Notes under the pieces: model-generated | Database searches by the model: none | What the model saw: the letters and a program-made list of their open reading frames with translations, nothing else | What the model was told of the DNA's origin: nothing | Translations under genes and position numbers: made by a program | Shown: positions 56,355-64,000 of the stretch, in pieces | How positions within the stretch are numbered: position 1 is the stretch's first letter | How the letters are laid out: every line of letters starts with the position of its first letter | NCBI RefSeq assembly: GCF_006016075.1 | Contig: NZ_CP040093.1 | Location: 2,397,501-2,461,500 of the forward strand | DNA from: Caloramator sp. E03 | Lineage (GTDB): Bacteria > Bacillota > Clostridia > Clostridiales > Caloramatoraceae | Reading direction: 5' to 3' | DNA length: 64,000 nucleotides

Positions 56355-57440
56355 ATGGGTTTTGGTATTTCCGTTTATGCTACAGATAGTTTTACAAACA
56401 ATAAAAATTTTGAATATCTAAAAATGGCAAAAGAATGTGGAATAGAAATGGTATTTACTTCAATGCATTTACCTGAGGTAGATTATAAAAGCAAACTTAA
56501 AGAGATTATTGAGCTTATAGAATTTATTAAATCCCTTGGTATGAGATTAACAGTGGATATATCTCCTGTTACTATGAATATTTTAAATGCTTCAGCAAAT
56601 AACCTCAAGCCATTTTATAACTTAAATATTGATTGCTTAAGGCTTGACTATGGCTTTTCAGAGGATGATATATCAGAAATGAGCAATAATAGCTTTGAAA
56701 TTGAATTAGAATTAAATGCCAGTACTATTAACGAGAATCAGATTGAAAAAATTAAATTCATGGGAGCAGATCTAAAAAAAATAAGAACATGTCACAACTT
56801 TTATCCAAGACCATATACAGGACTTTCATATAACTTTTTTAAAGATAAAACAACAATGATAAAAAAGTATGGGTTAAAAGTAGGTGCATTTATTCCTTCT
56901 CAAAAAGGAAGGCGTGGCCCATTGTATGAAGGTTTACCTACTATAGAGGAACACAGAAATATTTCTCCATCAACTGCAGCTAAATATTTTATTTACACAG
57001 GAATGGTAGATGATATTTATTTTGGAGATGCATTTGCTTCTTTAGATGAATTAAAAAGTGTGACAGCAATTGATAATAATATTATTGAAATGGATATTGA
57101 ACTGAATAAGGATATATCTGAACATGAAAAAGATATTATTTTTCTAGATGTTCACACAAATAGGGGTGATGCCTCAGAATATATTATTAGATCTGAAGAA
57201 TCAAGAGGTTATGCTAAAATTGGTCAAGCTATTCAACCAAACAATACAATTGAAAGAAAAAAATACTGTGTTACTATTGACAACATGCTATTTAAAAGAT
57301 ATTCTGGTGAACTCCAGATTTGTATGACTGATTTACCAGAAGATGAAAGGGTAAACGTTATAGGATATATACCTAAAGAGCAGCATATACTTGCTGATAT
57401 GATTAAACCTTGCAGCAAATTTAGATTTAAGAAAGGATGA
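56355..57440 (+). CDS. mupG: DUF871-family 6-phospho-N-acetylmuramidase-like hydrolase (MupG)
   Basis: This is a 361-residue DUF871 protein: an N-terminal TIM barrel ([15 protein letters not shown]..., [29 protein letters not shown]) and a C-terminal cyclophilin-like beta domain. MupG-type enzymes split MurNAc-6-phosphate-GlcNAc taken up by the MurP PTS. The ATG at 56355 has AAGAGGTG upstream; a longer frame from 56286 overlaps the regulator and is rejected. It is directly followed by the etherase gene. Confidence 0.88.
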   Translation: MGFGISVYATDSFTNNKNFEYLKMAKECGIEMVFTSMHLPEVDYKSKLKEIIELIEFIKSLGMRLTVDISPVTMNILNASANNLKPFYNLNIDCLRLDYGFSEDDISEMSNNSFEIELELNASTINENQIEKIKFMGADLKKIRTCHNFYPRPYTGLSYNFFKDKTTMIKKYGLKVGAFIPSQKGRRGPLYEGLPTIEEHRNISPSTAAKYFIYTGMVDDIYFGDAFASLDELKSVTAIDNNIIEMDIELNKDISEHEKDIIFLDVHTNRGDASEYIIRSEESRGYAKIGQAIQPNNTIERKKYCVTIDNMLFKRYSGELQICMTDLPEDERVNVIGYIPKEQHILADMIKPCSKFRFKKG

Positions 57441-57447
57441 TGCATTT

Positions 57448-58347
57448 ATGTTTGAAAAATTAATTACAGAAGGTAGAAATCCAAATACACTTGATATTGA
57501 TAAGTTAGATACCCTTAGTATGTTAAAAAAAATAAATGATGAGGATAAAAAGGTACCCTTTGCTATTGAAAAGGAACTTCCTAAAATTGCAGAGGTTGTT
57601 GATAAAACAGCAGAAAGGTTAAAAAAAGGTGGAAGGCTCATATATATTGGTGCTGGCACGAGTGGAAGGTTGGGTATACTTGATGCTTCTGAATGCCCTC
57701 CAACATTTGGTACTGATCCAGAAATGGTTCAGGGGATAATTGCTGGTGGAGAGAGAGCAATAATAATGTCTGTTGAAGGTGCAGAAGATGATGAGAATTT
57801 AGGCAAAAAAGATTTAATAAAAAAAGGATTGAATAATAAAGATGTAGTTGTTGGGATAGCAGCAAGTGGCAGGACTCCTTATGTAATAAAAGCATTAGAA
57901 TATGCCAGGGAAATTGGAGCTTATACTGTAGGAATTACTTGTAATCCTGATTGTGTAATGAAAGAAGTGGTAGATACTTTAATTTCTCCAGTTGTTGGGG
58001 CTGAAGTTATTATGGGTTCTACAAGGATGAAGGCAGGAACAGCACAAAAGCTAATATTGAATATGATATCTACAGGTACTATGATAAAGCTTGGAAAAGT
58101 TTACAGCAATCTTATGGTAGATGTAAAGGCATCAAACATTAAATTAATTGATAGAGCTAAAAGAATATTAAAACTTGCAACAAATGCAGATGATGAATTA
58201 ATAAATGAAACTTTGGAATCAACAAATTATAATGTTAAACTTTCAATACTTATTATTTTAACAAAAATGGATAAGGATTCTGCATCTAAATTACTTGATG
58301 AGTCAGAGGGCTATATTGCAAAAGCAATAGAAAAAGTTAAATCTTAA
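57448..58347 (+). CDS. murQ: N-acetylmuramic acid 6-phosphate etherase
   Basis: This 299-residue SIS-domain enzyme has the family signature [23 protein letters not shown], and [19 protein letters not shown]. It removes D-lactate from MurNAc-6-phosphate to give GlcNAc-6-phosphate. It lies seven bases after mupG with GAAAGGATG upstream. The length is normal and no frameshift is seen. Confidence 0.95.
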   Translation: MFEKLITEGRNPNTLDIDKLDTLSMLKKINDEDKKVPFAIEKELPKIAEVVDKTAERLKKGGRLIYIGAGTSGRLGILDASECPPTFGTDPEMVQGIIAGGERAIIMSVEGAEDDENLGKKDLIKKGLNNKDVVVGIAASGRTPYVIKALEYAREIGAYTVGITCNPDCVMKEVVDTLISPVVGAEVIMGSTRMKAGTAQKLILNMISTGTMIKLGKVYSNLMVDVKASNIKLIDRAKRILKLATNADDELINETLESTNYNVKLSILIILTKMDKDSASKLLDESEGYIAKAIEKVKS

Positions 58348-58455
58348 AATACTTTTTAGTATAGCTGTTTTAAGATTGGATATCGTAAGAGAAAGGATTT
58401 TAAAGCAGTATACTTTAAAATCCTATATTTTATATTTTAAATAAAAGGGGGAGAA

Positions 58456-59886
58456 ATGAATATGGCACTATCATCAAAAGAAGTTGCTAAACAAGTTATT
58501 GACAACGTTGGTGGGCTGGAAAATATAAGTGGAAACGCAACATGTATGACTAGGCTTCATGTTACAGTAGTTGACACAAGTAAGGTTAATGTTGAGGCAC
58601 TAAAGAAAATTGAAGGTGTAATGGGTGTAGTTGAGGGGCAAACTGTTCAGATTGTATTTGGACCAGGAAAAGTAAACAAGATTGGCTTAGAATTTTCAGA
58701 ATTGACTAAAATTCCTCTTGGAAGCCAAAGCGATAATGTAAAAGAATTAGCAAAGGAAAATAAAAGAAATATAGAAAAGAAACAGACATCAAAAGTTCAA
58801 ATTTTCCTTAAGCATTTTGCAAACATATTTGTACCATTACTTCCAGGTATTATTGCTGCAGGTATGATTAACGGAATTACAAATGTAATTAACGTTTCAA
58901 CGAAAAAAGCTTATGTAGGGCAATGGTGGTATGCGTTGATTATGACATTAGGATGGGCATTATTCTTATATCTTCCTATATTTGTTGGCATGAATGCAGC
59001 AAAAGAGTTTAAAGGATCAGCGATATTAGGTGCAATTGGTGGAGCTTTATCGGTATCTGTTCCAGCTATGCCTTTATTAGCTATGATAGGTGAAAAACCA
59101 ATTTTACTGCCAATTACAAATCAGCAGTTTGCACCAGCAGCAGGTGGACTGTTAGCAGCATTATTTACAGGTATATTCTTTGCGTATTTAGAAAGATTTG
59201 TGCGTAAATATGTTCCAGAAATATTAGATACTTTCTTAACACCATTGATTACTGTAATAGTTGGGGGCTTTGTTTCACTTTTAGTAATACAGCCCTTTGG
59301 TTCCTGGTTAAATAGCGGCATTTATTCAGGATTGAATTTTATATATACAAAACTAGGGGTAATTGGGGCTTATATTTTATCTTCTACTTTCCTTCCAATA
59401 GTTTCAGTTGGTCTTCATAGAGCTCTTACACCTATTCATGCAATGCTTAATGATCCTAATGGGCCTACAAAAGGGATTAATTATCTGCTGCCAATACTTA
59501 TGATGGCAGGTGGTGGACAGGTTGGAGCTGGATTTGCTTTATATTTAAAAACAAGAAGTGAAAAGTTAAAATCATTTATAAGAGCAGCATTACCTGTTGG
59601 TATACTTGGAATTGGAGAACCTTTAATGTATGCAGTAACTCTTCCTCTTTTAAAACCATTTATAACAGCATGTTTAGGAGCTGGATTAGGCGGAATTATG
59701 ATACGTTTATTTAAAATAGGTACAATCTCTCAAGGAGTTTCTGGTTTATTTGGTTTATTAATTGTTGTTCCTGGGCAGCAGTTACAGTTTATAATTTCTA
59801 TGCTTGCAGCATATACAGGTGGATTTGTTTTAACATGGTTATTTGGTATTGAAGAAGATAAAATCCAGAATATATTTGGAGAATAA
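58456..59886 (+). CDS. murP: PTS EIIBC, MurNAc-type (MurP-like)
   Basis: This is a 476-residue glucose-superfamily EIIBC. The EIIB domain carries the phospho-Cys C30 in GNATCMTRLHV; the EIIC domain has about ten helices and the GIGEPLMYAVTLPL motif. It has no fused EIIA, so it depends on the separate EIIA encoded at 60854. With murQ and mupG beside it, the sugar is probably MurNAc or MurNAc-GlcNAc. GGGGGAGA precedes the ATG. Confidence 0.9.
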   Translation: MNMALSSKEVAKQVIDNVGGLENISGNATCMTRLHVTVVDTSKVNVEALKKIEGVMGVVEGQTVQIVFGPGKVNKIGLEFSELTKIPLGSQSDNVKELAKENKRNIEKKQTSKVQIFLKHFANIFVPLLPGIIAAGMINGITNVINVSTKKAYVGQWWYALIMTLGWALFLYLPIFVGMNAAKEFKGSAILGAIGGALSVSVPAMPLLAMIGEKPILLPITNQQFAPAAGGLLAALFTGIFFAYLERFVRKYVPEILDTFLTPLITVIVGGFVSLLVIQPFGSWLNSGIYSGLNFIYTKLGVIGAYILSSTFLPIVSVGLHRALTPIHAMLNDPNGPTKGINYLLPILMMAGGGQVGAGFALYLKTRSEKLKSFIRAALPVGILGIGEPLMYAVTLPLLKPFITACLGAGLGGIMIRLFKIGTISQGVSGLFGLLIVVPGQQLQFIISMLAAYTGGFVLTWLFGIEEDKIQNIFGE

Positions 59887-59958
59887 AGGAGGGGATAGCC
59901 CCTTCTTTATTAAAATATAATTAATATATTAAGATAGATTTTTAGAAGGAGATATAAA

Positions 59959-60837
59959 ATGATAGACCTGCACATACACACTTCTTTATCAGATGGTGCA
60001 TTTTCAATAGACGAGATAATAGAGTTTGTAAATAAATTAGACATAACCTATATATCAATTACAGATCATAATCATGCATTAGCTTATGAGAAACAAAATC
60101 TATCTAAACTAAATAATTTTAAAAGCCATATAATTACTGGATGTGAAATTGCGACATCTTATGAAGGATATATAATTGAAATTCTGGGATATGGAGTTAA
60201 ACCTGATATTATAAATTCTTGGTATAGAGATTTTTATAGCGATGAAAATTTAAAAAAGAATGAGATATGGTTATTTAATAAATTAAAAAAATTATGTATA
60301 AAAGAAAACTTAAAAATTGAGGATGATATTTCATTAGGTGAAATAAAAAAAGGATGTTCAAAAAGAGTAATTTATAAAAGCTTAATTAAGTTTAAGGAAA
60401 ATTTAGATGTTATGGGAACTAAAAGCTATCATGATTTTTTAAGACTTATGCTATATAATCCTAAACATTCGCTTTTTTTAAATGAAGCAGAAACATATCC
60501 ATCACTTAAAGATGTAGTTGATTTAATTCATCATGCCAAAGGTCTTGCTTTTCTTGCACATCCTTTTGAATATGCTTTTGATAATACCTTTGAAATTATT
60601 GAAAATATTTTAAAATTAGTTTCATTAGATGGTATTGAGTGTTTTCACCCTTCTGCAACAGTTGAAAACAGTCATGAATTAGAATGCTTTTGTAAAGGAC
60701 ATTCATTATATATAAGTGGAGGAAGTGACTTTCATAATTTTAAAAGAAATATAGGTATAGGGCTTTCAAGCAACAACTTGCCAATTAATGATGAATTAAT
60801 TATTCCTTGGCTTAAGGAAAACATGTTAATAAAGTAA
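59959..60837 (+). CDS. PHP-domain metal-dependent phosphoesterase-like protein
   Basis: This 292-residue PHP protein begins with MIDLHIHTSLSDG and ITDHNHA, and has GCEIATSYEG, FLAHPFEY and SGGSDFHNF further on. These give the His/Asp cluster for a tri-metal site. PHP proteins of this size often hydrolyse nucleotides or sugar phosphates. Its place between the MurP-like EIIBC and its EIIA is unexpected; a role in this operon, such as removing phosphate from a muropeptide-derived sugar, is a guess. It has AAGGAGA upstream. Confidence 0.82.
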   Translation: MIDLHIHTSLSDGAFSIDEIIEFVNKLDITYISITDHNHALAYEKQNLSKLNNFKSHIITGCEIATSYEGYIIEILGYGVKPDIINSWYRDFYSDENLKKNEIWLFNKLKKLCIKENLKIEDDISLGEIKKGCSKRVIYKSLIKFKENLDVMGTKSYHDFLRLMLYNPKHSLFLNEAETYPSLKDVVDLIHHAKGLAFLAHPFEYAFDNTFEIIENILKLVSLDGIECFHPSATVENSHELECFCKGHSLYISGGSDFHNFKRNIGIGLSSNNLPINDELIIPWLKENMLIK

Positions 60838-60853
60838 TAACAGGAGGAATATT

Positions 60854-61324
60854 ATGAAAGAATTGGATTTTGTATCACCATTAAATGGGGAAATTATACC
60901 ATTAGAAGAGGTTAAGGATCCTGTAATATCACAGAAAATATTAGGAGAAGGTTTTGCCATTAAACCAGAAGATGGCAAGGTAGTTAGCCCTGTAAATGGA
61001 GTAATAACAGCTTTATACCCTACAGGTCATGCAATAGGGATACTTAGTTCTGATGGATATGAGCTGCTAATTCATATTGGAGTAAATACTTTTAAGCTTA
61101 ATAATGGACAAATAAAAATTTATATTAAAACTGGACAGTATGTAAAACAAAATGATCTTCTTGTTGAATTTGATAAAGAGGAGTTGGAAGCATTAGGGGT
61201 AGATATTACAACTTCAATACTTTTTACGAATAAAGAGGAGTTTAAATTATTGAAACATCATGAATATATAACTACAAAGGACAAACATATTTTTCAAATA
61301 GGGAAAAGCAATGCTGTGTTGTGA
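60854..61324 (+). CDS. PTS glucose-type EIIA
   Basis: This is a 156-residue EIIA-Glc-family protein. The two active-site His are H59 (PTGHAIGI) and H74 (LLIHIGVNT); H74 is the phosphorylated one. It most likely supplies phosphate to the EIIBC encoded at 58456. The ATG has CAGGAGG upstream and lies 16 bp after the PHP gene. Confidence 0.93.
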   Translation: MKELDFVSPLNGEIIPLEEVKDPVISQKILGEGFAIKPEDGKVVSPVNGVITALYPTGHAIGILSSDGYELLIHIGVNTFKLNNGQIKIYIKTGQYVKQNDLLVEFDKEELEALGVDITTSILFTNKEEFKLLKHHEYITTKDKHIFQIGKSNAVL

Positions 61325-61380
61325 TTACTATAACTGTTTATATGTTTGATTAAATATAATTTTTAAGAGGGGGAGTTATT

Positions 61381-63417
61381 ATGAGAAAGATGTTTAAAAA
61401 GTTTTTAGCTTTTATTATTATCACTTCCTTAATTTTAACATCGTCAGTAACTTCAAGGCTTAAAATTGCAAATGCTGAAAATTTATTTCAAAATAGCAGC
61501 AGCCAAAAGGTTACTATTGTGGACGAATTATATAAAGAATCCCAAGTAAAATTTAGATTTCCAGAAGAAAATCCAACTAGTAGGAAATATGCAAGGTATA
61601 AAAGAGTATTTAAAGCTTATGAAGGAAGGGGAAATTTGATTATTGAGAATCATGGAGCTCAAACAGCAGAAATATATGTAAACGGATATTATGTTCCAAT
61701 AAATGATGCTTTAAGTTCCCAAAATGGCATTGCTCAGGTAGACATTGGTAAGTATACACATGATGGGGAAAATACACTTGAGGTTGTTAATGTTACTCCA
61801 GCTAATTCCTATATAAATGTTAAAGTTTTATATCCCGAACTTGTTTACGGAAAACCAGAAGATGTTGGAGTTGATAGTAGTAGATTTAATATAGTTGATA
61901 GATTTATAAATGCTGAAATAAGTCAAGGATTTCCAGGAGCTGCACTTATTGTAATTAAGGATGGTAAAATTATAAAAAACACTGCTTATGGCACTAAAAT
62001 GGCATGGGATGGTTATAATAAAGTAGAAAACCCTGAACAAATGACAGTTGATACATTGTTTGATCTTGCTTCAAATACAAAAATGTTTGCTACCAATTTG
62101 GCATTAATGAAGCTTGTAAGTGAAGGGAAAATTAAGGTAACAGATTTGGTATCAAAGTATTTGGATAATTTTGAAGATGGACCTAATGATGTTTATAAGG
62201 GAAAAGCTACTATAACACTTGAAGATTTAATGAAACACAGAGCAGGGTTTTCAGCAGATATTCATTATTTTAATCCTAAAACTGCAAATAATCTCTATTC
62301 ACAGGATAAAGAAACGACAATAAAGATGCTTTCTAAGACTCCACTTTCATATACGCCAAGAAGTAAAACATTATATAGTGATGTAGATTATATGATACTT
62401 GGGGTTGTTGTTGAAAAAGTAACTGGAATGCCATTGGATGAATATGTTGAAAACAATATATATAAACCCTTAGGGCTTAAAAATACTGTATTTAATCCTC
62501 TTAAAAAAGGGTTCAGCGTTAATGATTGTGCTGCTACTGAGAGAAATGGAAATACAAGGGATGGTTCGGTATACTTTCCTAATATAAGAACTAGCGTTAT
62601 TCGGGGACAAGTTCATGATGAAAAGGCTTTTTATTGCATGGATGGTGTTTCTGGTCATGCAGGATTGTTTTCTACTACTCATGATTTAGCAGTCCTTGCA
62701 CAGTTAATATTAAATGGTGGAGGATACGGAGGATACAAACTCTGTGATAAAAATACACTTGCCCAGTTTATAAAACCATCAGATGAAGATAATGCCTATG
62801 GACTTGGATGGGATAGAAATGCTGATAATGAGGCTCCATGGGAATTTGGTGCCTATGCAAGTGAGCTTACAATTGGTCATACAGGTTGGACGGGAACAGT
62901 AACCTGCATTGATCCTAAAAAAGATATGGCTATAATTCTACTTACAAATCAGAGGAATTGTCCATGTCCTAATGGAGTTTTTGATACAAGTGCATTTGAA
63001 ACAGGAAGATATGGAAGTATTTTGACGATGGTTGAAGAAGCAATACTAAATAAAGGTTATGATAATGGAGCAGGATTGATACAAGCTGCAAAAGATCAGA
63101 TAGCAATTGCTCAAAGCTCTAAAACTGTACTTAGCACAAGAGAAGCACAGGCAACAATAGATATACTTCCAGAAGGAGCAATAAAAGATCAATTAGAATA
63201 TGAGCTATTTGTAATTCAAACAACGGTAGATCCATCAACAGCTTTGAATAAAGCTATTAATATGGTACAAAAAGCTAAATCCAGCTTAAAACAGTCTGAT
63301 ATAGATATTGCAGAAAAATATATAAATGCCCTTCAAGATGGAAAGGATAAGGACATGCTAAAACAAAAAATTGATATTATAAAAAATGCATTAAATACTA
63401 TATTAAAGGAATTTTAA
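61381..63417 (+). CDS. Secreted serine hydrolase, AmiE/penicillin-binding-like
   Basis: This is a 678-residue exported protein. It has a signal peptide (about 1-32, cleavage near ANA), an N-terminal beta-sandwich (about 45-150), a beta-lactamase-fold domain (about 160-550) and a helical C-terminal domain (about 555-678). The catalytic motifs are S231-NTK234, Y332-S-D334 and H500-TGWTG. In Bacillus the MurNAc operon includes AmiE, a serine enzyme of this family that removes peptides from MurNAc. A similar extracellular role before MurP uptake is likely. A beta-lactamase or esterase role cannot be excluded. It is the last gene of the operon. Confidence 0.82.
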   Translation: MRKMFKKFLAFIIITSLILTSSVTSRLKIANAENLFQNSSSQKVTIVDELYKESQVKFRFPEENPTSRKYARYKRVFKAYEGRGNLIIENHGAQTAEIYVNGYYVPINDALSSQNGIAQVDIGKYTHDGENTLEVVNVTPANSYINVKVLYPELVYGKPEDVGVDSSRFNIVDRFINAEISQGFPGAALIVIKDGKIIKNTAYGTKMAWDGYNKVENPEQMTVDTLFDLASNTKMFATNLALMKLVSEGKIKVTDLVSKYLDNFEDGPNDVYKGKATITLEDLMKHRAGFSADIHYFNPKTANNLYSQDKETTIKMLSKTPLSYTPRSKTLYSDVDYMILGVVVEKVTGMPLDEYVENNIYKPLGLKNTVFNPLKKGFSVNDCAATERNGNTRDGSVYFPNIRTSVIRGQVHDEKAFYCMDGVSGHAGLFSTTHDLAVLAQLILNGGGYGGYKLCDKNTLAQFIKPSDEDNAYGLGWDRNADNEAPWEFGAYASELTIGHTGWTGTVTCIDPKKDMAIILLTNQRNCPCPNGVFDTSAFETGRYGSILTMVEEAILNKGYDNGAGLIQAAKDQIAIAQSSKTVLSTREAQATIDILPEGAIKDQLEYELFVIQTTVDPSTALNKAINMVQKAKSSLKQSDIDIAEKYINALQDGKDKDMLKQKIDIIKNALNTILKEF

Positions 63418-63489
63418 ATAATTTAGCAAAAACTCTATTAAAAATATTTATTTTAAAGTAGTGTGAAATTAAGGCTTTTGTCAATAGTT

Positions 63490-63523
63490 GGGCGGGTATT
63501 TATTCAAAATGCCTGCCCCTTCT
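63490..63523 (+). terminator. Probable terminator of the MurNAc operon
   Basis: GGGCGGG (63490-63496) pairs with CCTGCCC (63512-63518) with one G-T pair, followed by CTTCTTATTT. The T-run is poor. Confidence 0.5.
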
Positions 63524-63556
63524 TATTTACATTCACAGGCACATTCACAGGTTCAC

Positions 63557-63573
63557 AGGGACGGTTACTTATT
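63557..63573. repeat. Solitary repeat end
   Basis: AGGGACGGTTACTTATT is identical to the terminal repeat of the miniature elements at 12810 and 63833. Confidence 0.8.
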
Positions 63574-63629
63574 ATCTGAGTTTTTCAAACACATTCATAG
63601 TTCATAAGAACGGTTAGTGTGAAAAAGTT

Positions 63630-63803
63630 TTCTCCATCCTTGGTGCCCATCCTTGGTGCCTGGGAAGGCTCCGAAAAATAGCACATTAAAATTTGCTGTA
63701 ACAATATATAGTAGCGCATAATAGTATTGAAATGCTATATATCGTATGTTTTTCAATAAAACTTTATTTTTTCGGAGGTCTCCCTGGCACCGGAGATGGA
63801 GAA
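63630..63803. repeat. 174-bp inverted-repeat element
   Basis: The left end (from TTCTCCATCC to CTCCGAAAAA near 63678) is an imperfect reverse complement of the right end (TTTTTTCGGAGG from 63767 to GGAGATGGAGAA at 63803), with a 13-bp tandem duplication in the left arm. The interior is AT-rich and non-coding. It looks like a second, unrelated miniature inverted-repeat element. Confidence 0.6.
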
Positions 63804-63832
63804 TAGGTTCATAGGTTCATAGGTAGGTTCAT

Positions 63833-63929
63833 AGGGACGGTTACTTATTTCATACACAATATCTGCAAAATCAGGGGGACATGTATAAAATATTATGTCT
63901 ATTATTTAATATAATAAGTAACCGTCCCT
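63833..63929. repeat. Miniature inverted-repeat element, copy 3
   Basis: The 97-bp unit has ends AGGGACGGTTACTTATT and AATAAGTAACCGTCCCT, and a core nearly identical to the copy at 12810-12903. Confidence 0.85.
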
Positions 63930-64000
63930 TCTGTTACCTTTGAAAAAACACAAACTTTTTCATGCCGTCGTTGTGGCTCCTTTTAGTCATGACCTGTTAC

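Larger units (their letters stand above)
63418..64000. other. Gene-free tail with nested short repeats
   Basis: No gene is supported in these 580 bases. They hold a weak terminator-like hairpin (63490-63523), a repeat end (63557-63573), a 174-bp inverted-repeat element (63630-63803), short direct repeats (ACATTCACAG near 63530-63550; CCATCCTTGGTGCC twice near 63634-63660; AGGTTCAT three times near 63806-63832), and a complete miniature element (63833-63929). Confidence 0.6.

Noticed and set aside
63520-63840. CRISPR-like array from the short direct repeats in the tail
   Set aside because: The repeats are 8-14 bases, irregular, and partly nested in inverted-repeat elements. There are no uniform spacers and no cas genes.
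63941-64000. A coding start with a CxxC motif at the window edge
   Set aside because: A frame reading SCRRCGS appears near 63960-63985, but it is stopped at once by TAG and has no ribosome site.

Overview
The window is AT-rich, with TTG and GTG starts and strong AGGAGG-type ribosome sites. It carries clostridial-type spore-germination genes (gerKA, gerKC, gerKB) and many ferredoxin-like and anaerobic redox proteins. Together these point to a spore-forming anaerobic member of the Clostridia; I cannot name the species. No rRNA, tRNA or CRISPR array was seen.

Layout. Positions 1-4.6 kb hold a redox and membrane block: flavodoxin end, CopZ-type Fe-S/zinc protein, DUF1232 protein, TauE/SafE exporter, NapH-like membrane ferredoxin, a MerR regulator with a textbook 19-bp-spacer promoter, and a dead metallophosphoesterase tail. 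Positions 4.9-9.4 kb are an insertion-sequence pile-up: a truncated ISLre2 transposase, then an IS21 element (istA/istB) that contains an IS256-family transposase, ending against a 44-bp scrap of a REP-associated transposase. Positions 9.8-12.6 kb are a first C-glycoside deglycosidase-type locus (TIM-barrel alpha subunit, DUF6379 beta subunit, Gfo/Idh/MocA oxidoreductase). Positions 13.2-22.4 kb hold a LevR-like PTS regulator, a lactose/cellobiose-type PTS (EIIA, EIIB, EIIC), a GH1 6-phospho-beta-glucosidase, an IS200/IS605 copy with a frameshift, an esterase and a ROK sugar kinase. Positions 22.5-33.0 kb hold an AraC regulator divergent from a second GH1, a GPH-family transporter, an alpha/beta hydrolase and two GH78 alpha-L-rhamnosidases, the first broken by an in-frame TGA. 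Positions 33.1-34.5 kb are a REP-associated tyrosine transposase bounded by GGGACGGTTACTTATT-type repeats. Positions 34.5-38.6 kb are germinant-receptor genes plus an unlisted 48-codon membrane ORF.

Positions 38.8-49.6 kb are the most interesting stretch: a second, larger C-glycoside-type locus with two Gfo/Idh/MocA oxidoreductases, two DUF6379 beta subunits, two matching TIM-barrel alpha subunits, an additional sugar isomerase/epimerase, an AraC-GH39 fusion protein and a GPH transporter. With the 9.8 kb locus this makes three alpha/beta pairs and three oxidoreductases in one window. My reading is that 9.8-49.6 kb is a plant-glycoside island: rhamnosidases, beta-glucosidases and esterases trim O-linked decorations, transporters bring glycosides in, oxidoreductases oxidise the sugar at C3, and alpha/beta complexes cleave the C-C (or C-O) bond to release aglycone plus 3-oxo-sugar. 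The family assignments come from sequence; the combined pathway is inference.

Positions 49.7-51.7 kb are an arsenic operon (arsR, acr3, arsC) with a clear promoter and dyad. Positions 51.8-55.3 kb are a NifX/MinD-ferredoxin cluster with Fur and DUF134 proteins, resembling the orange-protein type of cluster. Positions 55.5-63.4 kb are a cell-wall sugar salvage operon (RpiR regulator, MupG-like DUF871 hydrolase, MurQ etherase, MurP-like EIIBC, PHP protein, EIIA, secreted AmiE-like serine hydrolase). The last 580 bases are nested short repeats and miniature inverted-repeat elements related to those at 12.8 and 34.4 kb.
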